Shown piece by piece: positions 42,961 through 54,646 of a stretch of 64,000 bases of DNA (position 1 is its first letter; every line of letters begins with the position of its first letter). The stretch lies in contig NC_061508.1 of the NCBI RefSeq assembly GCF_022539505.1, forward strand, positions 36,760,256 through 36,824,255, written 5' to 3'. A program made the translations under genes and the position numbers. The DNA comes from Lolium rigidum. Taxonomy: Eukaryota; Streptophyta; Magnoliopsida; Poales; Poaceae. The notes below the pieces were generated by a model. It had not been told where the DNA came from. It was given only the letters and a program-made list of their open reading frames with translations, and searched no databases.

Positions 42961-43170
42961 CCATCGCGGTAAAAAATGGACGGTTTAGATTCACCGGATG
43001 TAAAATCAATGGCTAGTTAAATCTGATTTACCTAGATGCCCCATGAGGGTGCCTCTATTATACCTTTAGATTCAGAGGCAAGAGATGCTCGTATTAATAG
43101 GTAAGTACCTTATAGAGTTCATTGGTAGTAGACAAGAGAGATGATGGTCATAAAGAATACATGATAGTAA

Positions 43171-43183
43171 TGTAGGGATTCGT
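43171..43183 (-). repeat. Terminal 13 bp of a Copia-like LTR, split by a nested element
   Basis: TGTAGGGATTCGT begins with TG. Its last five bases (TTCGT) are repeated at 62836-62840, where the same LTR resumes. On the minus strand this is the LTR 3' terminus (..ATCCCTACA). No primer-binding site follows, so it is the outer edge of a 3' or solo LTR, and the flank to the left is host sequence. Confidence 0.75.
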
Positions 43184-43568
43184 TGACAAGGGATTAACTT
43201 GTCAATGCCTACAGGTTGTAGACTAGGGTTTAGTTGGAAGTAAAGGGCAAGTAGATCTCGAAGGTTTCAGCCGAAAAGTACTCGACGATTATGAAAACTA
43301 GGGTTTGAGAAACAATGATTCGATGCTTTCTTTGTCCCTCGACTCCCCCTTATATAGGAGGTGGAGCCGAGGGATTCGTATTGTACAAGTTACAGAGTCC
43401 GAGAGGGTTTCCAACTCATCCCGCAAGATTACAAACATCATCTCTAATACAATGCTAACTTTCCTTAATATCAATTTGGGCTTCCGATTCTTCTTATTCT
43501 TCGAGTTGTGGGCCTTCAGTAAACCCCGGGTACTATCTTCGGCAGGCCCATTGGGGATGTCTATGTCA
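43184..43568 (-). repeat. 3' LTR of the Tat-like element
   Basis: 385 bp, TG..CA. It contains TATATAAG on the minus strand (about 43350) and near-identical partner sequence at 62451-62835. Confidence 0.93.
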
Positions 43569-43586
43569 GTAGCCCCCGAGATTTTG
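43569..43586 (-). promoter_or_regulatory. Polypurine tract of the Tat-like element
   Basis: The minus strand reads AAAATCTCGGGGGCTAC directly before the 3' LTR. Related CTCGGGGGCTAC words recur upstream (about 44219, 44347, 44438 and 48956). Confidence 0.65.
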
Positions 43587-44184
43587 CTTGAATCGTAGAG
43601 TCAGGGAAAATCTCCACTGTTTATTTTTACTCGACAACTTAAAACTTCTCTATATTTCTTCATATGAATTTCTATATTGTACAGGGATAATGGTAGTTGG
43701 GGCTAGTTCATCTGACGGATCAGGTACTAGTTAACTGCTCTAGTGGCAATCCGCAAAAACCTACTTCAAGATCACGTCCCTGGACATGATCTCGGGATAC
43801 TCGGTGTAAACTTCGACGAGTGCCGCTTAAGGTCTTACCATTCCGTCGAGTCCCGAGTCATATTTATCGGGTACCTAACGCGTCCGTTAGGATTTTTCTT
43901 CGTATCCGTTGATACGGATAAAAGTAGCAAACCAACGTCGGAGACGGCGCCACGCCACACGTAACGGATCTGGGGTCTTACCTTCGCAAAGTTTTGCGGC
44001 ATTCAGAAATTGTTCGCAACTTTGGCGTTCTGAGAATATATTGTCGAGTGCTTATTCAGCTGTTGGAATGGCACATTTTATTGAGTCAACGGATGACTTA
44101 TATTGCTCTCCCGACGGGAGTATATGTAGAGTTATTTATAACTCGAAATATACTTTCTTGTTCTTCTACCTTTTTTTTATAATT

Positions 44185-44490
44185 TCATCGGGCACGCGAA
44201 CAGCGTTCCCGATGGGAGTAGCCCCCGAGGCTACAGCCAAGGACTTGTGCTTGGGTGTAGGCTCCACGCCTTATGCCGCTATATTTTCTTTCTCTCTCGA
44301 AATTTTCAAATCTCTCGGGTGCACGAACAGCGCTCCCGATGGGAGTAGCCCCCGAGGCTATCAGCAAATATTTGTATTTGATCATAGGCTCACGCCATTT
44401 CTATTTTGTCTTTCTCGAATTTTTCATTTTTCCAAAGTAGCCCCCGAGCATTTGATCAAAAACTTGTATTTGATCAAAGGCTCTTCAATA
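44185..44490 (-). repeat. Diverged tandem modules each carrying a PPT-like AGTAGCCCCCGAG word
   Basis: CGAACAGCG(T/C)(T/C)CCCGATGGGAGTAGCCCCCGAGGCTA occurs at about 44198 and 44324, followed by a related third module at about 44430. The spacing is about 125 bp. They lie between the 3' LTR and the antisense promoter and are non-coding. Confidence 0.7.
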
Positions 44491-44815
44491 TCAAAGGCTC
44501 TCCAATATCTTTTGCTGTCGCCTTTTTTATGAAGCTGGTAAGTCGAATTTTTCTCTTGCTAAAGTGACGTCATTGCTGACGATAGCCACGACCGCAGTTC
44601 CTGGAAATCGCGAGAAGTTCTCTCTCGCTGCCTTGCGGGCCCAAATTACGCATCATATTGACACGTCGTGCAAGTGGGGGACACACGTCCTCCACTTTTC
44701 CTGGCGCACGCACTGTAACTCCTCCAAGGTGAAATTACTTTTTTTACCCCTGTTCCACGTGGACATCATCTGGCGCACACTTTTTTCATCCAACGGTACG
44801 CCGCTTCGCCGCACC

Positions 44816-44824
44816 TCTATATAA
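44816..44824 (+). promoter_or_regulatory. TATA box of the antisense gene
   Basis: TCTATATAAGG-type motif about 135-180 bases before the candidate ATGs (44955 and 45000) on the plus strand, opposite to the element's own transcription. CAAT-like and GC-rich sequence precedes it. Confidence 0.6.
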
Positions 44825-44954
44825 GGTCCCCTTCTTCTTCCTCGAGCACTTTCGCTCGCGCCGCTCTCCTGCTCTCCTCTGCAAAAATCTCCTCTTGCGC
44901 CCCATAGTTTCCTGAGCTCAACTTCCCTCGAGTTGTACTCCTGCGCCATTGTTG

Positions 44955-47677
44955 ATGCCACCGCGCAGATTGACAAGGCACAGCACGCCAGAATCAACAA
45001 TGGCTTCCGCGGATCTGGGGAGCGCTGAATGGGAGAGATCCAAAATCTCTACCCAAGACATCAACCTCCTGAAGAAACTGGGGATAAGCAAGAAGCCCAA
45101 GGCGCTGTGCTTCCCCAGCGAAGAGAGCTACCCAACCCCTCTAATGGAGTATCGGGTTAGTTTTGTCGACCATCTCATCCGCGGCCTTTCTGCCCCCATT
45201 CACCCTTTTCTTCGGGGGTTGCTTTTTGTTTATGGACTGCAACTTCATCACCTCACACCCAATTCTATCCTCCACATTTCCATCTTCATCACCCTCTGCG
45301 AGTCCTTCCTCGGCGTCCAGCCTAACTGGGCGCTGTGAAAGCGCATTTTCTTTTGTCGCCGCAATGGCTCTCCCAACGTCGCCTATAACATAGGCGGCAT
45401 TGTTATCTGCGTTCGCCCCGACGTCGATTACTTCGATGTCAAATTCCCTGACTCAGTTCAAGGGTGGCACAAGAAGTGGTTGTACATCCATGAGGAGAAC
45501 CATGGATGTGCTGAAGACAACATCCCTCCTTTTGACGCTGCTGAGAAAATCTATCGCCGCCGCTCCTGAGATGCAGAGGCTACCGAAGAAGAAAAAACGG
45601 CGACGGAAGCATTAATGACCCGCATCCACGAGCTGCAAAACACCCGCGGCAAAGAGCTGTCGGGTATCCAGATCACGGCGTACTTCCTTAGAATCAGAGT
45701 GCAGCCTCTACAGGCTCGCAAAAATCCCCTCTGGAGGTATGCTGGCGACAATGATGTGGATCCGTTATCGGTTGATTTGTCGGTCAAGGACTTAGAAAAG
45801 TTTGTCCGGAAAATCTCCTCCCTAACCTCGAAAGATCCTGTCCCTTCTTCTTGTCGCGTAAAACCATATAGCGCCACCAATGCGCTTCCCAAGGTAACCT
45901 TTGTCGACTGGCTCATTTTTGTTTGCCACCCTTTACATAACTCTTTTGTTGACGCCTCCCTTTGTTTTTGTATAGAACCATCCAGATCTTGTCTCGCTTC
46001 CTCCCCTTCCTGAAGGTGGAGAAGTCGAAGAACGAGCTGTTGTCACTGATGACAACCAAGATGCTCCTTCTTTTGAGAATGAACCCGTAGGTTCTCGAAA
46101 ATCTGCGGGATCCTCTGAAAAGGAGGCTGTCTCTGAGGCTACTACATCGGCACAGTCTCCTCCTGCTGCTGTTTCTCCAAAGAACAAAAGGAAAAGGGCT
46201 GATGTCGAAGATTCCGGCACCTCCAAAGCCGAAGAAGCTTCTCCTTCGCGTCGGAAGGCAGCTTTCGATCCATACCTTGAAGCCCTCGTCAGTTCGTAAG
46301 TCACCTTTTGTTTCTTACTGTTTTGCTACTTGAAGTTTTTTGTCTATCTTGCTTCTTATACTGCCGCCATTTAATCATAGTGGTGACGAGGAAGAAATGC
46401 CAGCTACTGATGCGACTGCTCGAACGAGTACGTCGCATACTCTAGTTGTTTCTGAGGTGCAAGTTGAAGGAGAAGAATCTTCGCCTCCTCAACAAAACAC
46501 CGACGCTCCTACTCCTCCTGCAAGCCCCCTTGTCCCTTCACCAAAAAGGGCAGGGGTTGAAACAATCACGGAGCCTACCCTACAATTGGGTAGCTCCTCG
46601 ACTCCTCTTTTGGATGACGTAAGTCCTTAAATTCTTTCTGATACTGTCGAGTTTTTCTCTGTTTGCTTCTTTGTGCTATCGCATTTTTTTCCCATACCGA
46701 CGCTTTCCTTCTCTATCTTTCTTTGATAGCCTGTGATTAAGGAGTTCATCCGCTTCGGTGCCCAATTCGTTGGGTACCGCGAGTACGCTAGCAAAGCTGA
46801 AGGTACTGACTCCCTGCTTTCATTTGCCCATGCCTTCTTGCTCCTTTGTCATCGTGTTTTTGACTTATTTTTGACTATTTTGGCAGAAAAACTTGCGGAG
46901 GCCAACAAACTTGCCGACACGCTTGCTCAGAAATTAGAGCAAAGTGAGGCGGCTCGCAGGAAGGCCGAATCTGATGCTAGCAAAGCTAGGGCAGACGCTG
47001 ACAAGGCGAAGGCAGAAGCTGCTGGTGTCGAAGATCTTCAGAAGAGGCTTCATGACGCCGAAACTGCCTTGAGCGAGCATAAAACCGCACAAGCTGCTCG
47101 TGAAGAGGCGATCCTCAAGCGCTTGGACTCGCAAAATTGGCGTTTTGTCAGTAAGTACCCGATCTATTTTGCATTCCTTGGACTTGCTTTTGTTTACTTG
47201 TTTGTTGACCAACATATTTTTTCCTCGACAGGGAAAACAGACCAAGAATTTGAACTTGAAGATCCTGACAACGATCCCCTCCTCGATGCACTCTCTGTCC
47301 TTGAATTTCACGGAACAGAAGCGCGTGACGGCATTGATCAGGCCCAAGAAGGATTATCGTGGCTCTACCCTTACTTCTTCCCGAAGAAAAAGGAACCCGC
47401 GATTTTCCTTGCTCTTGCCAAGGACTTTAATCCGTCAGAAGATCTTGGACTGAAGCTGCGCCAAGAAAACATGAAGGTTGTCGTTGAAAGCACTGTCGCC
47501 CTGGTTGCTGACAGTCAACAAAACATCGACTGGACCAAGGTTGGTGACACACAGGAGATGGAGACCACGAAATGGCGATCGCTGATCAAGGCTGCGAAGC
47601 CCAACACAAAGAAGATCCTTGCTTATCTTGGATTCAAGCCCACTCCTGCTCCTAGCTCGTCGAAGCCGGAGGTCTAG
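44955..47677 (+). pseudogene. Antisense spliced gene of the Tat-like element (gypsy-type transposon domain protein)
   Basis: Plus-strand exons with good GT..AG junctions: 44955 to about 45892, 45975-46297, about 46380-46619, 46731-46802, 46888-47148 and 47232-47677. The N terminus (ISTQDINLLKKLGISKKPKA, then YRVSFVDHLIRGLSAPIHPF and LLFVYGLQLHHLTPNSILHI) fits the family annotated in plants as putative gypsy-type transposon domain. The middle is acidic and low in complexity with KNKRKRADVEDSG; a long coiled coil follows (AEANKLADTLAQKLEQSEAA); the C terminus (KSLIKAAKPNTKK-like) ends at TAG 47675. Two TGG-to-TGA nonsense codons (about 45335 and 45568) break the first exon. The role of this family is not established. 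Confidence 0.75.
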
Positions 47678-47867
47678 TAGAATGCCCTTATCTTTTTCTA
47701 TTTTTATTTCTACTGCCTCTTTTGATGTTGTCGTCATAGTAACTTTAGCGACAACCGTCGTAGTAATTCTTTTGAAAAACTCCCTCTGTAATATCTGTGT
47801 AAATGTCCCGAAGATCAATGGAATTCTATCTTGCGTGATCATTGATATTGAAATTTTCTTTTCCAGT

Positions 47868-48857
47868 TGATATTTGATAACTACTCCGCAAATCCTCATC
47901 CTGCCGATACTTCTCCTGCTTCTTCCTTCTCAAAGAAAACACTCGTCGATGATAACCTTATCGAAGGTTCTTCGAGTAAACACTTCTCGCAGGATTTGCA
48001 AGAACTTCGCCAATAACTTCAATCCATGAAAAAACAGACCCTTGCGATGATGGAGCAATCTCGTAAAGCATCTGAAAGAGAGTAGATTGCCCTTCAGCAA
48101 GCTAAAGAAGCTATAGCTGCCAAGGATGCTGCTGTTTCGGAAGCTGAAAAAGCAACTGCTCGAGAAAATAATATGCTCGAGCTAATGACTAAAGCTAGTG
48201 TGGATATGTTAGGTATGCTTTTCCAACCTAGCACTGTTTCTGCTTTTTGCTGTACCTCCCCTTTTTTTGAATTTCTTGCTCTGTCGCTCAATAGGTTCTG
48301 TTCTCGACGCTGCTGCTGAAGATGAAAGGGTGAATGGGAGAACGAACCTCCTCGTTAATCTTTCTCTTAACCATGGCTGCCTGTTCTGGGCCACTCCCGA
48401 GCGAACCCAACAGATTGTCAGGTTCCAAGATCGCGCCTGTCAGGTTCGCGAATTTCTTAACTTCTGCACGAGAACCTTGACCCTTGTTTACAAGACTCTG
48501 TTCCCTCGAGATGAAGCTCCCGAAACTCTTCTTGGATTGATGGAAAAATTCAGAGATGCCCCTCGTATTCATAACTTTGTGCGAGCTCAGTTGACTGCTG
48601 GAGCAAGATTTGCCATGATCATGATACATATTTGCCATCCCAAATTGGACCTGACGAAGATTGTCGCTGACTGCTTGGCCAAAAAATCGCGACGAAAAAA
48701 TAACATTGACGCAATCAATGACATGGTGACTCCTGTGGCCGAAGCGATGATGGATGAACTTCTTCGGATGGATTCTGAATTCTTCGTCAAGGGGACCTAT
48801 GCTGAGCACAAGACAACCAAAGGTTTATCCATAGATAGTATATTAGGCCTTGACTGA
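47868..48857 (+). pseudogene. Second antisense coding block of the Tat-like element
   Basis: The plus strand reads ANPHPADTSPASSFSKKTLVDDN, then a coiled coil (QSMKKQTLAMMEQSRKASER, then IALQQAKEAIAAKDAAVSEA), and after a GT..AG intron (about 48210-48292) a long open exon (48293-48857) with GSVLDAAAEDERVNGRTNLL, PERTQQIVRFQDRACQVREF and HNFVRAQLTAGARFAMIMIH. Stops at about 48015 (CAA to TAA) and 48085 (CAG to TAG) break it. The composition (coil plus an all-helical C domain) resembles the C-terminal half of larger antisense proteins of this class, so it may once have been joined to the upstream gene. Function unknown. Confidence 0.6.
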
Positions 48858-49242
48858 TTTGCACTATATTGCGAAAAGTTATGTCTATATTTCTTGTCGA
48901 ATTCTTTTGTATTGATGAAGTTGTCTATATTGTAAAGTGTAATCTATATTGTGAAGCCCCCGAGCCTTTGGCTGGAGCTTATACTATTTTGTTATCTCGA
49001 AGATTTTTCTTTTTTGCGAGAATATATATTTTTTACTGTCGATGGGTTATAAGCCCCTGAGCCTGTCGAAGAAAAAAGATGTATCTCATCACTATCTTTT
49101 ACTATATTGCAGCACCGCGAGCCCGCCTCATTAAAAACCTTTCCAGCCCCACTCGGTGCCCTGAAAAGGAAAAGAGTGCGTCTGAAAACTCGCGGGCGTT
49201 TCAGTACATTGTATTTTTACAAAGGAGGACTATATTTCGGCT
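48858..49242. other. Spacer between antisense block and integrase
   Basis: Non-coding. It contains GAAGCCCCCGAGCC (about 48953) and AAGCCCCTGAGCC (about 49050), which are PPT-like on the minus strand, and T-rich stretches suitable for poly(A) signals in either direction. Confidence 0.4.
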
Positions 49243-50257
49243 CTAAGCGTAGAAACGCCTAAGCTGCGCCACGTTCCAGGGGTTTTTCTCGGGAACCCCT
49301 GTCTTCTTGTCCTTGATCCTGTATGCTCCTCCTTCGATTACTTCTGTGACGACGTAAGGGCCCAGCCATGGTGACTCGAGCTTTTCAGTACTTTGTTGAT
49401 TGAGCCGTAGGACCAAATCTCCGACCTGGAAAGATCTTGGCCGCAATCGTCGACTGTGGTAGTTTTTCAGGTCCTGCTGGTACTTGGTGACTCGTGATAG
49501 TACTTCATCTCGAGCTTCGTCGAGTGCATCCACATCGTCCTCCAAAGCTTTTCTCGAGGTTTCCTCGTCATACTCTATGACTCTTGGGGAGTCATGCTCT
49601 ATTTCGATTGGTAGTACTGCCTCAGCTCCGTGTACGAGAAAAAACGGAGTTTCTTGTGTCGCCGTATTTGGTGTTGTTCGGATACTCCACAGAACACTTG
49701 GCAATTCTTCTGGCCAGGTATGTCGAGCCTTTTCAAGACGTCCTAGCAGGCGTTTTTTAATGCCGTTGCAGATGATACCATTGGCTTTCTCGACTTGGCC
49801 GTTGGTTTGCGGGTGCCCAACTGACGCGAAGTGCAATTTGATGCCTACTTCTGCGCAGTATGCCTTGAACTCCTTGGACGTAAAGTTGCTACCATTGTCC
49901 GTGACAATGCTGTGAGGTACGCCAAACCGAAAAACGATGCCCTTCATGAATTTTATTGCTGACGCTGCATCTGGTGAGTTTATCGGCTTCGCTTCTATCC
50001 ACTTGGTGAATTTATCGACAGCAACCAACATGTATTCGTATCCTCCTGGCGAAGCTTTGTGCAATTTGCCCACCATATCGAGTCCCCATTGGGCAAAAGG
50101 CCAAGACAATGGTATTGGCATCAATTCTGCTGCCCGTGAGTGGGGTTTTGCGGCAAACCTCTGGCACGCATCGCAGGTTCGCACTATCTCTTTTGCATCC
50201 TCGATTGCTGTCAACCAGTAAAATCCAGCCCGAAAAACCTTGGCCGCAATAGCTCGA
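49243..50257 (-). pseudogene. Integrase of the Tat-like element (5' part cut off by nested insertion)
   Basis: Minus strand, an open frame of over 320 codons. The cysteine pair of the HHCC zinc-binding domain (RTCDACQRFA, about 50185) is here, while the histidine pair lies across the nested element at about 57020. The catalytic core has D in QWGLDMVGKLH (about 50085), D in SIVTDNGSNFTSKEF (about 49900) and E in PQTNGQVEKANGI (about 49790), the DDE triad of retroviral-type integrases. The C-terminal SH3-like part reads FQVGDLVLRLNQQS..LGPYVVTEV and ends RRFYA. This portion is intact. The nested insertion disconnects it from pol. Confidence 0.9.
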
Positions 50258-51959
50258 TGATACGTCTCCGACGTATCGATAATTTCTTATGTTCCATGCC
50301 ACATTATTGATGATATCTACATGTTATATGCACATTTTATGTCATATTTATGCGTTTTCTGGAACTAACCTATTGACGAGATGCCGAAAGGCCAGTTGCT
50401 GTTTTCTGCTGTTTTTGGTTTCAGAAATCCTAGTAACGAAATATTCTCGGAATTGGACGAAATCAACGCCCAGGTTCCTATTTTGCCCGGAAGCATCCAG
50501 AACACCCGAGAGGGACCAGAGGGGGGACCGGGCCCCCGGACCATAGGCCGGCGCGGCCCAGGCCCTGGCCGCGCCGCCCTATAGTGTCGTCGCCCCTTCG
50601 ACCTTCTGACGCCGCCTCTTCGCCTATATAAAGGTCCCAGACCTAAAACCTCGATACGAAAAAACCACGGTACGAGAAACCCTCCAGGGCCGCCGCCATC
50701 ACGAAGCCAAGATCTGGGGGACAGGAGTCTCTGTTCCGGCATGCCGCCGGGACAGGGAAGTGCCCCCGGAAGGCTCCTCCATCGACACCACCGCCATCTC
50801 CATCAACGCTGCTCGTCTCCCATGAGGAGGAGTAGTTCTCCATCGAGGCTCGGGGCTGTACCGGTAGCTATGTGGTTAATCTCTCTCCTATGTACTTCAA
50901 TACAATAATCTCATGAGCTGCCTTACATGATTGAGATTCATATGATGATGCTTGTAATCTAGATGTCGTTATGCTAGTCAAGTGAATTTTACTTATGTGA
51001 TCTCCGGAGACTCCTTGTCCCACGTGTGTAAAGGTGACGAGTGTGTGCACCGTGTGGGTCTCTTAGGCTATATTTCACGTAATACTTATTCACCGTTATG
51101 AATGGCATAGTGAAGTGCTTATTTATATCTCTTTATGATTGCAATGTGTTTTGTATCACAATTTATCTATGTGCTACTCTAGTGATGTTATTAAAGTAGT
51201 TTTATTCCTCCTGCACGGTGTAATGGTGACAGTGTGTGCATCCGTGTTAGTACTTGGTTTATGCTATGATTGTGATCTCTTGTAGATTACAAAGTTAACT
51301 ATTGCTATGATGGTATTGATGTGATCTATTCCTCCTACATAGCGTGAAGGTGACAGTGTGCATGCTATGTTAGTACTTGGTTTAGTCGTGTTGATCTTTC
51401 ATGCACTCTAAGGTTATTTAAATATGAACATTGAATTGTGGAGCTTGTTAACTCCGGCATTGAGGGTTCGTGTAATCCTACGCAATGGTGTTCATCATCC
51501 AACAAGAGTGTAGAGTATGCATTTATCTATTCTGTTATGTGATCAATGTTGAGAGTGTCCACTAGTGAAAGTCTGATCCCTAGGCCTTGTTCCTAAATAC
51601 TGCTATCGCTGCTTGTTTACTGTTTTACTTCGTTACTACTGCTGCGTTACTACTGCTTGTTTACTGTCCTGGGCAAAGCACTTTTCTGGTGCCGTTGCCA
51701 CTGCTCATATATATTCATACCACATGTATTTCACTATCTCTTCGCCGAACTAGTGCACCTATTAGGTGTGTTGGGGACACAAGAGACTTCTTACTTTGTG
51801 GTTGCAGGGTTGCATGAGAGGGATATCTTTGACCTCTTCCTCCCTGAGTTCGATAAACCTTGGGTGATCCACTTAAGGGAAACTTGCTCGCTGTTCTACA
51901 AACCTCTGCTCTTGGAGGCCCAACACCGTCTACAGGAAAAGGAGGGGGCGTAGACATCA
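50258..51959 (+). repeat. 5' LTR of the nested element
   Basis: 1,702 bp, TGATACGTCTCCGACGTATC at the start and GACATCA at the end. CTATATAAAGG at 50624-50633 is a good TATA box. Confidence 0.93.
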
Positions 51960-51967
51960 AGCTATTT

Positions 51968-51988
51968 TCCGGCGCCGTTGCCGGGGAG
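51968..51988 (+). promoter_or_regulatory. Primer-binding site of the nested element
   Basis: CCGGCGCCGTTGCCGGGGAGG lies about 9 bases after the LTR and resembles the TGGCGCCGTTGCCGGGG site used by Asp-tRNA-primed plant Gypsy elements. Confidence 0.7.
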
Positions 51989-52123
51989 GAAAGGTAAAAG
52001 GCACTCATACTTCGGTTCCGTGTAAAGTACTTTTCTCGGCGCCATTGTGTTTGTGCTCGAAGCTATTTCCTTTAGATCCTGCAATTGCAACTTTTTGTTT
52101 CTTGTTTACACTAGTTAGGCATA

Positions 52124-52850
52124 ATGGAAAACAACAAAAATATGAGAGATCTTTATGAACTTTATCTTGAATTAGGACATGATGTGTTTGAAGAGAGAAT
52201 TAAAAAACCCATGGAACTTTATATGCATGCTAATGGGAATGTTATTACTATGAATGCTTTGAACACTATTGTTGCTAATGCTATGGAAAATTCTAAGCTT
52301 GGGGAAGCTGGTTTTGATGAGCATGATCTTTGATGATACTTTACCTCCTATTTATGATGATTATAATGATAGTAGTCTTTTGTTGCCACCTGTTATGGAG
52401 GATAAATTTGATTATGATTACAATATGCCTCCTATATTTGATGATGAGAATAATAATGATAGCTACTTTGTTGAATTTGCTCCCACTACAACTAATAAAA
52501 TTAATTATGCCTATGTGGAGAGTAATAATTTTATGCATGAGACTCATGATAAGAATGCTTTATGTGATAGTTATATTGTTGAGTTTGCTCATGTTGCTAC
52601 TGAAAGTTATTATGAGAGAGGAAAATATGGTTGTAGAAATTTTCATGTTACTAAAACACCTCTCTATGTGCTGAAATTTTTCAAGCTACACTTGTTTTAT
52701 CTTCCTATGCTTGTTACTTTGCTCTTCATGAACTTGTTTATTTACAAGATTCCTTTTCATAGGAAGCATGTTAGACTTAAAAGTGTTTCTAATTTGCCTC
52801 TTGATGCTCTCTTTTGCTTCCAATACTATTTCTTGCGAGTGCATCATTAA
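52124..52850 (+). pseudogene. Internal ORF of the nested element, frameshifted
   Basis: ATG at 52124 (MENNKNMRDLYELYLELGHD) runs 69 codons to a TGA at 52331. Continuing one frame over from about 52330 gives a second open stretch (LPPIYDDYNDSS, NDSYFVEFAPTTT, NALCDSYIVEFAH, YGCRNFHVTKTPLYVLKFF) with a hydrophobic segment (LFYLPMLVTLLFMNLF, about 52693-52740) that could cross a membrane, ending at 52848. The two parts almost certainly form one protein of about 240 residues with a one-base frameshift. No gag, protease or pol motif is recognised. Confidence 0.6.
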
Positions 52851-54440
52851 AACTGCTGAGCCCATCTTAATGGCTATAAAGAAAGAACTTCTTGGGAGAT
52901 AACCCATGTGTTATTTTGCTACAGTAATTTGTTTTATATTTGTGTCTTGGAAGTTGTTTACTACTGTAGCAACCTCTCTTTATCTTAGTTTTGTGTTTTG
53001 TTGTGCCAAGTAAAGTCGTTGATAGCAAGGTTGATACTAGATTTGGATTACTGCGCAGAAACAGATTTCTTGCTGTCACGAATTTCGACCTGCCTCTCTG
53101 TAGGTAACTCAGAAAAATCTGCCAATTTACGTGCTTGATCCTCAGATATGTACGCAACTTTCATTCAATTTGGGCACTTTCATCTGAGCAAGTCTGGTGC
53201 CATTTTAAAATTCGTTTTTACGGACTGTTCTGTTTTGACAGATTCTGCCTTTTATTTCGCATTGCTTCTTTCGCCGTGTTGGGTGGATTTCTTTGTTCCA
53301 TTACCTTCCAGTAGCTTTGGGCAATGTCCAGAAGTGTTAAGAATGATTGTGTCACCTCTGAACATGTGAGTTTTTGATTATGCACTAACCCTCTAATGAG
53401 TTTGTTTCGAGTTTGGTGTGGAGGAAGTTTTCAAGGGTCAAGAGAGGAGGATGATATACTATGATCAAGAAGAGTGAAGAGTCTAAGCTTGGGGATGCCC
53501 CGGTGGTTCATCCCTGCATATTTCAATAAGACTCAAGCATCTAAGCTTGGGGATGCCCAAGGCATCCCCTTCTTCATCGACAAATTTATCAGGTTCCTCC
53601 CTTGAAACTATATTTTTATTCCATCACATCTTATGTGCTTTTCTTGGAGCGTCGGTTTGTTTTTGTTTTTGTTTGAATAAATGGATCCTAGCATTCACTG
53701 TATGGGAGAGAGACACGCTCCGCTGTAGCATATGGACAAGTATGTCCTTAGGCTTTACTCATAGTATTCATGGCGAAGTTTCTTCTTCGTTAAATTGTTA
53801 TATGGTTGGAATTGGAAAATGATACATGTAGTAATTGCTATAAATGTCTTGGGTAATGTGATACTTGGCAATTGTTGTGCTCATGTTTAAGCTCTTGCAT
53901 CATATACTTTGCACCTATTAGTGAAGAAATACATAGAGCATGCTAAAATTTGGTTTGCATAATTGGTCTCTCTAAGGTCTAGATAATTTCTAGTAAGGTG
54001 TTTGAACAACAAGGAAGATGATGTATAGTCTTATAATGCTTGTAATATGTCTTTTATGTGAGTTTTGCTGTACTAGTTCATACTTGTGTTTGCTTCAAAC
54101 AACCTTGCTAGCCTAAACCTTGTATCGAGAGGGAATACTTCTCAAGAATCCATATCCTTGAGTCAAACAACACTATGCCATTTGTGTCCACCATACCTAC
54201 CTACTACATGGTATTTCCTGCCATTCCAAAGTAAATTGCTTGAGTGCTACCTTTAAACAATTCAAAATTTATCACCTCTGATTTGTGTCAATGTTTTATA
54301 GCTCATGAGGAAGTATGTGGTGTTTATCTTTCAATCTTGTTGGGCAACTTTCACCAATGGACTAGTGGCTTCATCCGCTTATCCAATAATTTTGCAAAAA
54401 GAGCCGGCAATGGGATTCCCGATCCCAAATTAATTAACAA
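52851..54440. other. Non-coding interior of the nested element
   Basis: AT-rich and without genes. TAAGCTTGGGGATGCCC occurs near 53485 and 53540, matching the true polypurine tract at 55280-55295. The rest shows no domain. Confidence 0.5.
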
Positions 54441-54445
54441 AAATA

Positions 54446-54646
54446 GACACTCCTCCATGGTATGTGATTGTTGGACGGCACTCGAAGGATTCGGTTAGCC
54501 ATGGCTTGTGTAAGCAAAGGTTGGGAGGAGTGTCATCATAATAAAACTAAAATAAAAAGGCACTCCTTCATGGTATGAGATTGTTGGCGGGCACCCGAGG
54601 ATTCGGTTAGCCATGGTTTGTGAAAGAAAAGGTTGGAAGGAGTGCC
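54446..54646 (+). repeat. Two tandem stem-loop modules
   Basis: GACACTCCTCC (54446) pairs with GGAGGAGTGTC (54524-54534), and GGCACTCCTTC (54559) pairs with GAAGGAGTGCC (54636-54646). The loops are about 65 bases and alike (GATTCGGTTAGCCATGG in both). So an 88-bp hairpin unit is duplicated at 113-bp spacing within the nested element's internal region. Confidence 0.75.

Noticed and set aside
49484..49915. Plus-strand ORF of 143 codons over the integrase
   Set aside because: Shadow of the integrase frame on the other strand.
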